Shown here piece after piece: positions 6,956 through 14,041 of a stretch of 21,029 bases of DNA. The first letter of the stretch is position 1, and the number at the start of each line of letters is the position of its first letter. Both the position numbers and the translations under genes were made by a program. The notes beneath the pieces are model-generated. The model saw nothing but the letters and a program-made list of their open reading frames with translations, was not told the origin of the DNA and ran no database searches. The DNA is from DATKQY01 sp035532475 (GTDB lineage: Bacteria; Actinomycetota; Acidimicrobiia; Acidimicrobiales; Bog-793): positions 1-21,029 of the forward strand of contig DATKQY010000062.1 in NCBI GenBank assembly GCA_035532475.1, read 5' to 3'.

Positions 6956-8005
6956 ATGCGGGCCGTGCTCACCCGTGAGCCGGGGCGGATGGACACGGTG
7001 GAGCTCCCCCCTCCCGCGCTCGACGGCGAGGGCATGGTGCTGTTGCGGCCCGAGGCCGTCGGGCTCTGCGGTTCCGACGTCCACCTCCTCCACGGCGACC
7101 TCGGAGCCAAGCCCTCGGGCGACGGCCTCTACCCGAGGATCCAAGGACACGAGCTCTCCTGCGTCGTCGAGGCGTTCGCCGGGACCGGCGACGGGCTCGC
7201 CGTCGGCGAGCGCGTCGCTGTGATGCCGATCCTCGCCTGCGGCGAGTGCTACCCGTGCTTGACCGGACGACCGAACGTCTGCAGCCGGCTGCAGGTGCTC
7301 GGCGTGCACGTCGACGGCGGCCTTGCCGACCGCCTCGCCGTTGCCCGCGGCCAGGTGTTCCCGACGGGCGACCTGTCGGCCGAGCTCACCGCGTTCGTCG
7401 AGCCGGTCTCGGTCGCGGTGCACGCCGTGCGCCGCGGCAGGGTCGCCGCGGGCGAGCACGTCGTCGTCTACGGCGCCGGACCGATCGGCCAGGCCGTCTG
7501 CCTGGCCGCCGCGGCGGCCGGCGCGCTCGTCGCCGTCGTCGAGCCCCTCGCCAACCGGCGCACGATCGGCCCGGCGGCCGGCGCCGACCTCGTGGTCGAC
7601 CCGTTCGCCTCGCCGGCGGCAGCGCTCTTGAAGGAGTGGGCCGGGGGATCCGGACCCGAGGTGGTGCTCGACACGACGGCGGTGCCCGGCGCGTTCCGCC
7701 AGGCGCTGGACGTGGTGACCCACGGAGGGCGGGTCGTGGTGGTCGGGCTCACCGACCGGGAGGTCAGCTTCCCCGTCGGGCTGCCCGCCCACAAGGAGCT
7801 CGACATCCTCGGGACGAGCTGTTGCGATGCCGACGACTTCGCCGCGGCGATCCGGCTCGTCTCCGGCGCGAGGGAGGCGCTCGCGCCGCTCATCACGCGC
7901 CAGTTCCCTCTCGAGCGGACGGCCGAGGCTCTCGCGTTCGTCGCGGAACACCCCGAACAGTCGATGAAGGTCCTCGTCCGGATCGACGGCCCCGCCGCCA
8001 GCTGA
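6956..8005 (+). CDS. Zinc-dependent medium-chain alcohol dehydrogenase
   Basis: A 349-residue enzyme. Catalytic zinc ligands are C38 (LCGSDVH), H65-E66 (GHE) and E149 (FVEPVSVAVHAV). The structural zinc site is intact: C95, C98, C101 and C109 in CGECYPCLTGRPNVC. The NAD-binding motif is YGAGPIG (172-178), and E192 after the next strand fits NAD. The family includes sorbitol, threonine and other sugar-alcohol dehydrogenases; the substrate is not assigned. ATG 6956 gives the standard MRAVxxxEPG N-terminus. GTG 6944 is a four-residue longer option, and neither has a strong ribosome site, so translation may depend on the SDR gene just upstream. Confidence 0.92.
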   Translation: MRAVLTREPGRMDTVELPPPALDGEGMVLLRPEAVGLCGSDVHLLHGDLGAKPSGDGLYPRIQGHELSCVVEAFAGTGDGLAVGERVAVMPILACGECYPCLTGRPNVCSRLQVLGVHVDGGLADRLAVARGQVFPTGDLSAELTAFVEPVSVAVHAVRRGRVAAGEHVVVYGAGPIGQAVCLAAAAAGALVAVVEPLANRRTIGPAAGADLVVDPFASPAAALLKEWAGGSGPEVVLDTTAVPGAFRQALDVVTHGGRVVVVGLTDREVSFPVGLPAHKELDILGTSCCDADDFAAAIRLVSGAREALAPLITRQFPLERTAEALAFVAEHPEQSMKVLVRIDGPAAS

Positions 8006-8054
8006 CCGGTCGCAGTCGTCGGGACCGTGGACGCGGCGCGGCCGGCGAGCGCCG

Positions 8055-8219
8055 TCAGCCGGGGGCCCTCGTCACCTGGAACTCACCACAGGTGGCGCAT
8101 TCCCAGGACGACGACGTGCTGCCGGTCGGGACGACGTCACACGAGCAGCCGAGATCGAGGCTCGCGGCGGTCGAGAACTCGAGCGGGCTCATCTGCTCGC
8201 CGCACATCGGGCAATCCAC
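8055..8219 (-). CDS. Small zinc-ribbon protein (54 aa)
   Basis: This short gene has a clear cysteine pattern. It begins VDCPMCGEQM and ends WECATCGEFQVTRAPG. C3-x2-C6 and C41-x2-C44 form two zinc knuckles, and C25 and C27 lie between them, so one zinc ribbon is very likely. A TAG stop lies four codons before the GTG at 8219, which limits the start to this GTG or the ATG three codons later. TAGCGT sits exactly 6 nt before the GTG with no ribosome site, so the gene looks leaderless. It converges with the alcohol dehydrogenase and is divergent from the secreted-protein gene. Function is unknown; nucleic-acid or protein binding is possible. Confidence 0.78.
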   Translation of the reverse strand: MDCPMCGEQMSPLEFSTAASLDLGCSCDVVPTGSTSSSWECATCGEFQVTRAPG

Positions 8220-8225
8220 ACGGTC

Positions 8226-8231
8226 ACGCTA
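8226..8231 (-). promoter_or_regulatory. -10 box TAGCGT for leaderless zinc-ribbon gene
   Basis: TAGCGT, 6 nt (GACCGT), then GTG at 8219. The same GACCGTGTGGA string follows the -10 box of the transposase gene near 20634. Confidence 0.5.
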
Positions 8232-8317
8232 ACACCGCGCCCTCGTGGCACACGTCGCGAGCGGCCGCCGGGGTCCCTGGCCGCACCCTGTTCGCGCCGG
8301 ATTCCCAGCTCAGCGGA

Positions 8318-8323
8318 TAGGGT
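8318..8323 (+). promoter_or_regulatory. -10 box TAGGGT upstream of secreted protein gene
   Basis: TAGGGT predicts a transcript start near 8330 and a leader of about 30 nt that contains the GGAGGAG ribosome site at 8348-8354. No convincing -35 box is present. Confidence 0.4.
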
Positions 8324-8359
8324 GCTGAGCAGAAGGGTGCACTCGTCGGAGGAGCCCAC

Positions 8360-9112
8360 ATGATGACGATCCGGTCCTCACTGCGTCGCCTCGTCCTGGT
8401 CGTCTCGGCGCTCGCGCTCGTCACCGGCGCCGCCAGCGCCGCCGCGGGGGCTGCGACAGGGCCCAACGCGTCGGGTGGTTCCGACGCGGCGAAGGCGGCC
8501 AAGATCAACGTGACGAGCTCGGACCTGCCGTCGCCGGCGAAATGGTCGAGCTCGTCGGCGCCGTCCTCTGCGGTGTCGCTCGGCAAGGCGGCCGTGAGCT
8601 GCATGAAGAAGGCGGGTGCCAAGGTCAGCAACGACCCGTTCGGCACGGTGGGCAAGGCCGGCGGCAACGCCAGCGCCGACGTCACCTCGAAGTTGTTCGG
8701 CTTCAAGGGGTCGCTCACCGGACTGCCGAGCGTGAACTCCGAGGTCGTCTTCGTCTCGACGGCCAAGCAGGCGATCGCCGACCTGTCGGCGTTCGGCGGC
8801 GCGAAGGTGCAGCCGTGCCTGAAGACGCTGATGGCGGGGGTGACCGGCGCGCAGTCGGGCGGCAAGGTGAAGGCGAGCGTCGCCGTGAAACCGCTTCCAC
8901 ACCTCGGGGCCGGCAAGGGGGGCGTGCACCTGCGGTTCACGCTGACCGGCGGCAACATCCCGGGGAAGCTCTATGAGGACCTCTACTACTACGTCACGAG
9001 CCGGGCCGAGGTGGCGCTCACGTACGTGAACCTCACGCAGCCCTTCTCATCCGCCTGGGCCGACGGCATCGCGAAGCACGTCATGGCACGCGCCACCAAG
9101 ATCGCACGCTGA
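8360..9112 (+). CDS. Secreted protein of unknown function
   Basis: A 250-residue protein with a clear Sec signal peptide (MMTIRSSLRR, a hydrophobic core, then an Ala-rich cleavage region near residues 26-32). No lipobox is present. The mature part is Ala/Gly/Ser/Lys-rich with two cysteines (C81 in AVSCMKKAG and C153 in VQPCLKTL) that could form a disulfide. A later beta-rich region contains GVHLRFTLTGG followed by LYEDLYYYVTSRAEVALTYVN, and the end is an amphipathic helix. The layout recalls actinobacterial secreted or lipoprotein sensor-like domains, but I do not recognise a family. ATG 8360 has an excellent GGAGGAG site 5 nt upstream. It converges with the MetE-like gene. Confidence 0.75.
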   Translation: MMTIRSSLRRLVLVVSALALVTGAASAAAGAATGPNASGGSDAAKAAKINVTSSDLPSPAKWSSSSAPSSAVSLGKAAVSCMKKAGAKVSNDPFGTVGKAGGNASADVTSKLFGFKGSLTGLPSVNSEVVFVSTAKQAIADLSAFGGAKVQPCLKTLMAGVTGAQSGGKVKASVAVKPLPHLGAGKGGVHLRFTLTGGNIPGKLYEDLYYYVTSRAEVALTYVNLTQPFSSAWADGIAKHVMARATKIAR

Positions 9113-9114
9113 CG

Positions 9115-9142
9115 AGCCCCGCGCCCGGCGCTGGCGCGCTCA
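9115..9142. terminator. Imperfect hairpin between convergent genes
   Basis: GAGC-(CCC)-GCGCC pairs with GGCGC-GCTC across the 27-nt gap and the adjacent stop codon. A 3-nt bulge and no T-tract make this a tentative bidirectional terminator. Confidence 0.3.
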
Positions 9143-10255
9143 GGATGCCGGCCCCCACACCTTGCGCGCCAGGCGGCCCACGAGGCCGAGTTTCGCCTCC
9201 TCGTCGGCGACGCTCAACGGGTTGCCCGCGGCCACGGACGCGAAGCCGCACTGGGTGCTGAGCGCCAGCTCGGCGAGCGGCTTCACCGAGGCGGCCTCCC
9301 GGATCCGGCGCTCGACGTCCTGCTCGTCCTCGAGCGCCGGCGACTTCGTCGTGAGCAAGCCGAGCACCACGACCGTGCCCTGACGCACGTCCCGCAGCGG
9401 ACTGAAGTCCCCCGCGCGGTCGGTGTCGTACTCGAGCAGGAGGCTGTCGAACTCAAGGTCGGGGAAGAGCGCCGGGGAGATCACGCCATAGCCGCCGCTC
9501 GAGTGCCACAGACCGCCGGGACCGTTGCCGCGGCAGATGTGCAGAGCGCCGGTCACCCCCGACAAGTCCGCCACGAGCGAGTTGTCGAGGTGCGCGTCGA
9601 ACTCGAGCTCCGCGTCGAGGTTCCGCCCCTGCGCGGTCATCCGCTCCCGGTTCTCGCGGTCGCAGAGCGAGCCGTAGTTCGGCGCGTCGAGCTGGATGTA
9701 GTCGCAGCCGAGCGCGACCAGGCGCTCCACGATCTGGCGCTCGGCGTCGCGGACGTCCTCGAGGTACCGCTCGCAGCTCGCGTAGGCCACCTTCGAGTAC
9801 TGCTCGCTCCAGTAGCGGCGGTGGTAGCTCGGTGCCGCCAGGCAGAACTTGGTGCGGGTCCTCGCATGGGCGGCGAGGAACGCGTAGTCGTCCTCCATGC
9901 TCGTCCGCCCCTCGACCCGGACGGGTCCGACGACCGTCGGGAAACGCGGCACGGCCGCGGCGCTCACCTCGCCGGCCGCGTCGTGCCAGACGAGCCCCGG
10001 ACCCGTCTCGCGGGATTCGAAGCCGGTGAGCACCTCGGGCATCTGGGCCCAGGCGCCCCGCCGGAGCTCGCCGTCGGTCGTCACGTCGAGGCCGGCGCGC
10101 CCTTGCAGGTCGATCGCCTGCAGCACCGCCTCGTCCTCGAGCGCCCGCAGCTCCTCGGGTGCGAGCGACCCATCGGCCACCTCCCGACGGGCCTCCAACA
10201 ACGCGGCTGGCCTGAGCAGGCTTCCGACGTTCTCCGCGCGTGCGACCGGTGACAT
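9140..10255 (-). CDS. Cobalamin-independent methionine synthase (MetE C-terminal)-like methyltransferase
   Basis: A 371-residue protein with only the catalytic MetE barrel; full MetE is about 750 residues, so this is a core-type homologue like the YxjG/YxjH group. The zinc site is complete: H239 and C241 in LHICRGN, E275 in LLEYDTDR, and C336 in STQCGFAS. IQLDAPNYG (187-195) matches the substrate strand (QxDEP in MetE). It probably transfers a methyl group to a thiol such as homocysteine from a donor that need not be methyl-folate. ATG 10255 has GGAGGG 7 nt upstream; ATG 10261 would touch the ribosome site. It is divergent from the PPOX gene across a 352-nt gap. Confidence 0.87.
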   Translation of the reverse strand: MSPVARAENVGSLLRPAALLEARREVADGSLAPEELRALEDEAVLQAIDLQGRAGLDVTTDGELRRGAWAQMPEVLTGFESRETGPGLVWHDAAGEVSAAAVPRFPTVVGPVRVEGRTSMEDDYAFLAAHARTRTKFCLAAPSYHRRYWSEQYSKVAYASCERYLEDVRDAERQIVERLVALGCDYIQLDAPNYGSLCDRENRERMTAQGRNLDAELEFDAHLDNSLVADLSGVTGALHICRGNGPGGLWHSSGGYGVISPALFPDLEFDSLLLEYDTDRAGDFSPLRDVRQGTVVVLGLLTTKSPALEDEQDVERRIREAASVKPLAELALSTQCGFASVAAGNPLSVADEEAKLGLVGRLARKVWGPAS

Positions 10256-10607
10256 CCGCATCCCCTCCGTAGCTGATGCGCCGGCACACACGAGGGCCGG
10301 AGCCCAGGGGTCGGCGTTGGGCCCGATCAGCATGGCACGTGCCGGGTGGCGCCGCGAGGGCCCCCCGGCCGGCGCGAGGGCCGGCGCGCATGCCGCCAGA
10401 CGGACGGTCGTGGGCGGCACGCGGCGCTGGGTCCTACGCTCTGGTGAGCTCGCGCGGCCCGATCCTCGGATCTGGACGGATCTGGACGCGCCCGCCGGCG
10501 GCCGTGCGTCCCCGTACCGGGACGGCCGGGCCGGTGGCGGGCCGGGCCGGCTCCGGCCGGCTCGGGGCTGCACGACCCGACTGGCCGAAGACGACAAGGA
10601 GCGCCGC
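10256..10607. other. Divergent intergenic region with repeats, no gene seen
   Basis: This 352-nt GC-rich gap separates the MetE-like and PPOX genes. It holds a 10-bp tandem repeat (10468-10487), two CGCGAGGGCC direct copies near 10355 and 10375, and GGGCCGG-rich low-complexity sequence near 10525-10565. TACGCT at 10435-10440 is a possible -10 box for the PPOX gene. I see no clear SAM or cobalamin riboswitch core. Confidence 0.4.
10468..10487. repeat. Tandem 10-bp direct repeat GGATCTGGAC x2
   Basis: Two identical, adjacent 10-mers, one helical turn apart, lie about 120 nt upstream of the PPOX gene. This is the geometry used by direct-repeat-binding regulators such as OmpR-type proteins, but the role here is unknown. 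Confidence 0.6.
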
Positions 10608-11003
10608 ATGTCCTCGATCCCCGACTCGCACCGCGACCTGCTCGATGCCGAGGTCGCAACCCTCGCGACGGTCGGCCCGGACGGCCGCCCGCAGCTGTCC
10701 GAGGTGTGGTTCCTCGCCGAGGGCGGGGTCGTCCGCCTCTCGCTCAACACCACCCGGCAGAAGACGAAGAACCTCCTGCGCAACCCGGCGTGCAACCTGC
10801 TCATCCTCGATCTCGCGCAGCCCTACCGCTACCTGGAGCTCCGCGGGGACGCGCTCGTCGAGCCGGACGACGGCTACGACTTCGCCGACCGGGTCGGCGC
10901 GAAGTACCGCGCAAACCTGCGCCAGCACGACCTGCCCGGCGAGTCGAGGGTCGTGGTGACGCTGGAGCCCGTGCGGGTCAACGCCGTCAACATGCGCGGC
11001 TGA
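10608..11003 (+). CDS. PPOX-class (F420/FMN-type) split-barrel protein
   Basis: A 131-residue protein of the pyridoxamine-5'-phosphate-oxidase-like fold. LATVGPDGRPQLSEVWF is the typical first strand pair, followed by SLNTTRQKTKNLLRNPACNLLIL and YLELRGDALVE. In actinobacteria such proteins are commonly F420-dependent reductases or F420/FMN binders. The conserved lysine-rich QKTKN segment fits cofactor-phosphate binding. AAGGAG lies 5 nt before ATG 10608. Cofactor choice cannot be fixed from the sequence. The substrate is unknown. Confidence 0.87.
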   Translation: MSSIPDSHRDLLDAEVATLATVGPDGRPQLSEVWFLAEGGVVRLSLNTTRQKTKNLLRNPACNLLILDLAQPYRYLELRGDALVEPDDGYDFADRVGAKYRANLRQHDLPGESRVVVTLEPVRVNAVNMRG

Positions 11004-11124
11004 GCGGCTGAGCGGCCGAGCCCGCCGCGCGCCCCGAGGCTGAGTCGCAGGGAACCGTCCGCCGAGCCCCCGGATCGCAGATTGCGCTCGAAACCGACAA
11101 GCGCCGCGGCGGTCGGTCGCGCGC

Positions 11125-11652
11125 CTAACCGGGCACCAGGAGCGACCGGAGGGTCGCGGCACCGCCGCTCAGCTTCGCCCAGGAGCAGTCCGCGATGGTG
11201 AGGGTGGCGAGCGCGCAAGTCGGGAACTTCTCGCGCACGCGGTCCAGCTCGTCGGGGTCGCCGTCGCTGCAGAGCTCGAGCACCAAGTCCTGCAGGCCGG
11301 GGTTGTGCCCGACGAGCAGCACCGCCGTCACGCTGTCGGGCACGCGGCGCAGCCTGATGAGCAGCTCCTCGACGCCCGCTGCGTACAGACCGTCGTCCAG
11401 GTACACCTCGACACCCGCTCCGAGGGTCGGTGCGAGCGCGTCGAGGGTCTCCCGGGCTCGGACCGCGGTCGAGCAGAGCACGAGCGTCGGTGCGATCCCG
11501 AGGCGCTCGATGCGTCCAGCCAGGGCGTGCGCGGCGCGGCGACCGCGGGGGGCGAGCGGGCGCTCGTGGTCGGCGAGCTCTGACCGATCCCAGGTCGACT
11601 TGGCGTGGCGGAGCACGTACAGCGTGCGCACGCTAGGCGAGCCCCCTCCCAC
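11125..11652 (-). CDS. SixA-like histidine phosphatase
   Basis: A 175-residue member of the histidine phosphatase branch with the motif LRHAKS (H16 is the phosphate acceptor). CSTAVRARET (60-69) provides the conserved arginine, and VGHNPGL (H116) the second histidine. Size and sequence fit SixA-type phosphohistidine phosphatases that act on phosphorelay or PTS-type phosphohistidines; the target here is unknown. GTG 11652 is used because TAGGTT lies 6 nt upstream, a leaderless layout. An alternative GTG at 11631 follows a GGAGGGGG ribosome site and gives the family-typical N-terminus VRTLYVLRHAKST. It converges with the PPOX gene. Confidence 0.87.
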   Translation of the reverse strand: MGGGSPSVRTLYVLRHAKSTWDRSELADHERPLAPRGRRAAHALAGRIERLGIAPTLVLCSTAVRARETLDALAPTLGAGVEVYLDDGLYAAGVEELLIRLRRVPDSVTAVLLVGHNPGLQDLVLELCSDGDPDELDRVREKFPTCALATLTIADCSWAKLSGGAATLRSLLVPG

Positions 11653-11658
11653 ATGCCG

Positions 11659-11664
11659 AACCTA
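11659..11664 (-). promoter_or_regulatory. -10 box TAGGTT for SixA-like gene
   Basis: TAGGTT, 6 nt (CGGCAT), then GTG at 11652 on the minus strand. It could drive a leaderless mRNA, or a short-leader mRNA using the GGAGGG before GTG 11631. Confidence 0.45.
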
Positions 11665-11841
11665 GCGTGCGCCACGAGGCCGATGGGAGCAGTTCACGGC
11701 GCCCGGGAGCCAAGGTCATTGCAGTTCCGCTCGGCGGGCCGAGGTCCCGGCGACCGACGGCACGGCTGACCTTGGATCGACAAGGCGGCCTGGGAGAAGC
11801 AGCACCTCTCGCTCCCGGCGGCCGGGCCATTCGCCTCTCGG

Positions 11842-12016
11842 ACCCATGGGAATTGAGGGACATCTGCCGGACCGGCACGTCGACTCCGGCGAGCGGGCCG
11901 TCCGGCATGCGGGCCCTGTAGGGCATCTGGCCGTGGCGATCCCGGTTGAGTTCGCCGTCGGCCAGCCCGCTGGCGAGCTCGACTGCGGCAATCGTCGCGA
12001 TCTCACGCACTTCCAT
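11842..12016 (-). pseudogene. Possible gene remnant
   Basis: From ATG 12016 the minus-strand frame reads MEVREIATIAAVELASG, then LADGELNRDRHG and PDGPLAGVDVPVRQMSLN. About 85% of third codon positions are G or C, and the composition looks protein-like. It then degenerates into Arg/Pro/Gly-rich sequence running into the SixA-like gene, with no ribosome site and no recognised domain. It may be a fragment of a lost gene, or chance. Confidence 0.25.
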
Positions 12017-12432
12017 CGAGTGTCGGTTGCCCGCCTGCGATCGACACTTGCTCGAGCACGAACGGGCGGCGGAACCCGAGAATACCGGTGCCCGGATCGC
12101 CGGCATGCAACGGCGTCCGCGTGCCCCGGTCGACGAATGACCCACCCCGGAGTGCGTTGACCTGTCATCAACCAATAGCCATCCGCTTCGACGCAGCGTT
12201 GCCCTCCCGCCGACGGCGGGGATCACCTGGGCCTGGCGCGATCTCGAGCCCACGTCGTGCGCCCGCGCCCGTTCGACCGTCGCCGGACGCAATGCTCGGT
12301 GCCGTCGGCGAGGCGCATGGCACCGGTCGCGCGCCCGCGGTGGGAACGGCACGTGGGGTGCGACGAGGCGAGGATCGAGAAGCGGGCGGCTTCAGGCCGG
12401 CTGGACCGCGCCCGCCCGGAGGACCCGGCCGC

Positions 12433-13656
12433 TCACCACTGCGGCCAGCCGGCGGGCAGGCCCCCCGGCGGCGGGTTGCTCGCGATCCCCCCGGGAGCCC
12501 CGAGGGAAACGAGCAGCTGGGAGAAGTTGTAGCCGAAGCCCGTCGAGTTCGCCCCGTCGAACTGGCCGTCGGCGGCCGCCATGGTGTCGCCGAGGCTGCC
12601 GTCCGCCCATCCGGTCTCGATGCCGGTCGGTCCCTCGTACATCTGGCCGATGACCGTGTTCGGGGTCACGTTCTCACCGACCTGCACGGTGGGATTGATG
12701 TCCTCGGCCGCGTAGACGACGAGGCCGGCGGCGGGCCCGTCCGTCAGGCGGTAGGTGATGTAGGTCCCACCGGGCCAGCCACCGTTGACGGTGCTGAGCA
12801 CCACGCCGTCACCGACCGCGTAGAGGGGCCCGAAGCCGTTGTAGTCGACACCCTGGTCGATCCGTTCGGGCGAAAGACCACTGACCGATCGCAACGGGTT
12901 CGCGTAGCCGCCAGGCGAAGGCTGTGACGTCGGCGCAGGAGCCGCAGCGGTGCTGACCGGCTGCGGCGTCGCAGCGAGCGCTCGCTCGGCGGACACGTCC
13001 GCGGCCGCCTGACGCCGCGCGTTGGCCGCCGTCACAAGGGCCAGGAGGCTCGCGCTGACGTGACCGAGTGTCGCCTCGTCGGCCGAAGTGGCGGCCTGGG
13101 CCGCTTGGCGGGCGGACGTGAGCTGGCGGAGGGTAGCCGTCGTCGCGGCCTGCTCGCTGCGCAGGGCGATCTGGGTCACCGTCGTGCGGTGCTGGTCCAC
13201 CTGCAAGGTCGTGGCGGCGGTGTCCAGGGTCCCGCCGGCCACACCGAGATAGACCTCCCGCTCAGGCAGCGTCGTGGCGTTGGCAGAGCCGCTGAACGTG
13301 GTCGAGCTGCCGGACATGGCGTTGATGTACGCGTCGACCGCCACGCTGCGTAGTCGGACCGCCGCCCTCGCCTGCGCACGGTGGTCGTTGGCGAGCGCGA
13401 CCCGGTCCCGGGCGATGTGGCGCTGGACCGCGACCAGGTGTCCCTCGACCTGGTCGTAACGGGTGACGAGCGCCTGCGCCAGTGCCCCCTCCCGCGCGAT
13501 GCGCTGCTCGAGCTGGCTGATCGTCGACTTGTCCGAGCCGACGCCCGCCGCCGCCGTGGCGGGCGCGACCGACACCAACGCGACGGTCGGTACGACCGCG
13601 CTCAGCGTCAGGGTCAGCGCGCCGACGATCCGCCGCGCGAAGCGCCCACGAAGCAT
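12433..13656 (-). CDS. Secreted coiled-coil protein with degenerate M23/LytM-like domain
   Basis: A 407-residue protein. Residues 1-38 are a signal peptide ending in PATAAAG. Residues 42-110 and 145-230 are Ala/Gln/Arg-rich helices of coiled-coil type, followed by a Pro/Ala/Ser linker (231-250). The C-terminal domain (252-385) follows the M23 endopeptidase layout (YANPLRSVSG, then GVDYNGFGPLYAVGDGVV, then GLVVYAAEDI, then VQVGENVTPNTVIG). The zinc ligands are missing: the HxxxD motif reads RIDQGVD (265-271) and the HxH motif reads YAAED (315-319). It is therefore probably not a metallopeptidase; EnvC/NlpD-like activators are a known precedent. ATG 13656 has GAGGG about 8 nt upstream. The gene is downstream of and on the same strand as HtrA. 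Confidence 0.8.
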   Translation of the reverse strand: MLRGRFARRIVGALTLTLSAVVPTVALVSVAPATAAAGVGSDKSTISQLEQRIAREGALAQALVTRYDQVEGHLVAVQRHIARDRVALANDHRAQARAAVRLRSVAVDAYINAMSGSSTTFSGSANATTLPEREVYLGVAGGTLDTAATTLQVDQHRTTVTQIALRSEQAATTATLRQLTSARQAAQAATSADEATLGHVSASLLALVTAANARRQAAADVSAERALAATPQPVSTAAAPAPTSQPSPGGYANPLRSVSGLSPERIDQGVDYNGFGPLYAVGDGVVLSTVNGGWPGGTYITYRLTDGPAAGLVVYAAEDINPTVQVGENVTPNTVIGQMYEGPTGIETGWADGSLGDTMAAADGQFDGANSTGFGYNFSQLLVSLGAPGGIASNPPPGGLPAGWPQW

Positions 13657-13690
13657 GGCAACGACCCTCGACCCGCACCTTCTGGTGGGG

Positions 13691-13732
13691 CCACAACGTC
13701 CGGCCGCGCGCCTGCCAGCAGTCGGACTGTGG
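13691..13732 (-). promoter_or_regulatory. Long-range hairpin in the leader of the M23-like gene
   Basis: In the probable 5' leader, CCACAGTCCG pairs with CGGAC-GT-TGTGG (10 bp with a 2-nt bulge) around a 20-nt loop. A TAGTCT at 13755-13760 (minus strand) could be the -10 box. It does not match a riboswitch class I know. Confidence 0.3.
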
Positions 13733-13746
13733 TCCGGAGGAAGCAC

Positions 13747-14041
13747 GGATGAGCAGACTAATCAAGAATGCGCCCACCGCACCAAACATGCCGCCAGGAC
13801 GCGAACCCCGCGCCAGTGGCCGACCGCGTCGGAGGGCCGGACCCGGGACCGCGAGACGTCGGGCTGACCGGGGCAACCCCTGCGCCATCTCGCCATCTGC
13901 GCCAGCGGCCGTGCCGAGCTGGCCGGGTCTCCGAGAACCACCTGCGGGGACGTCCCGCGCCCGACACGCTCGACCGACTCCGGGTTGCCCGCGCCGGCGA
14001 GGCCGCTCGGACCGCCTCGATGGGATGACGAGCTCAGGTCA
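13747..14041. other. Intergenic region, no gene seen
   Basis: About 295 nt between the HtrA stop and the leader of the M23-like gene. Frames here are Arg/Pro-rich shadows without ribosome sites. Only the TAGTCT box at 13755-13760 stands out. Confidence 0.4.

Larger units (their letters stand above)
11653..12432. other. 780-nt region without a confident gene
   Basis: No open frame here has a ribosome site, a recognisable domain and consistent codon use together. The only coding-like stretch is on the minus strand at about 11842-12016 (listed separately). A GTTGA-n7-TCAAC inverted repeat occurs near 12156-12172. The region may be decayed sequence between the SixA-like and M23-like genes. Confidence 0.45.

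Noticed and set aside
6917..7951. 344-codon minus-strand frame opposite the alcohol dehydrogenase
   Set aside because: The plus strand carries all zinc ligands and the NAD motif; this frame is an antisense shadow.
10256..10440. SAM or cobalamin riboswitch before the MetE-like gene
   Set aside because: GC-rich stems exist but none of the conserved cores I know (such as GGTCATGAG of SAM-IV) is present.
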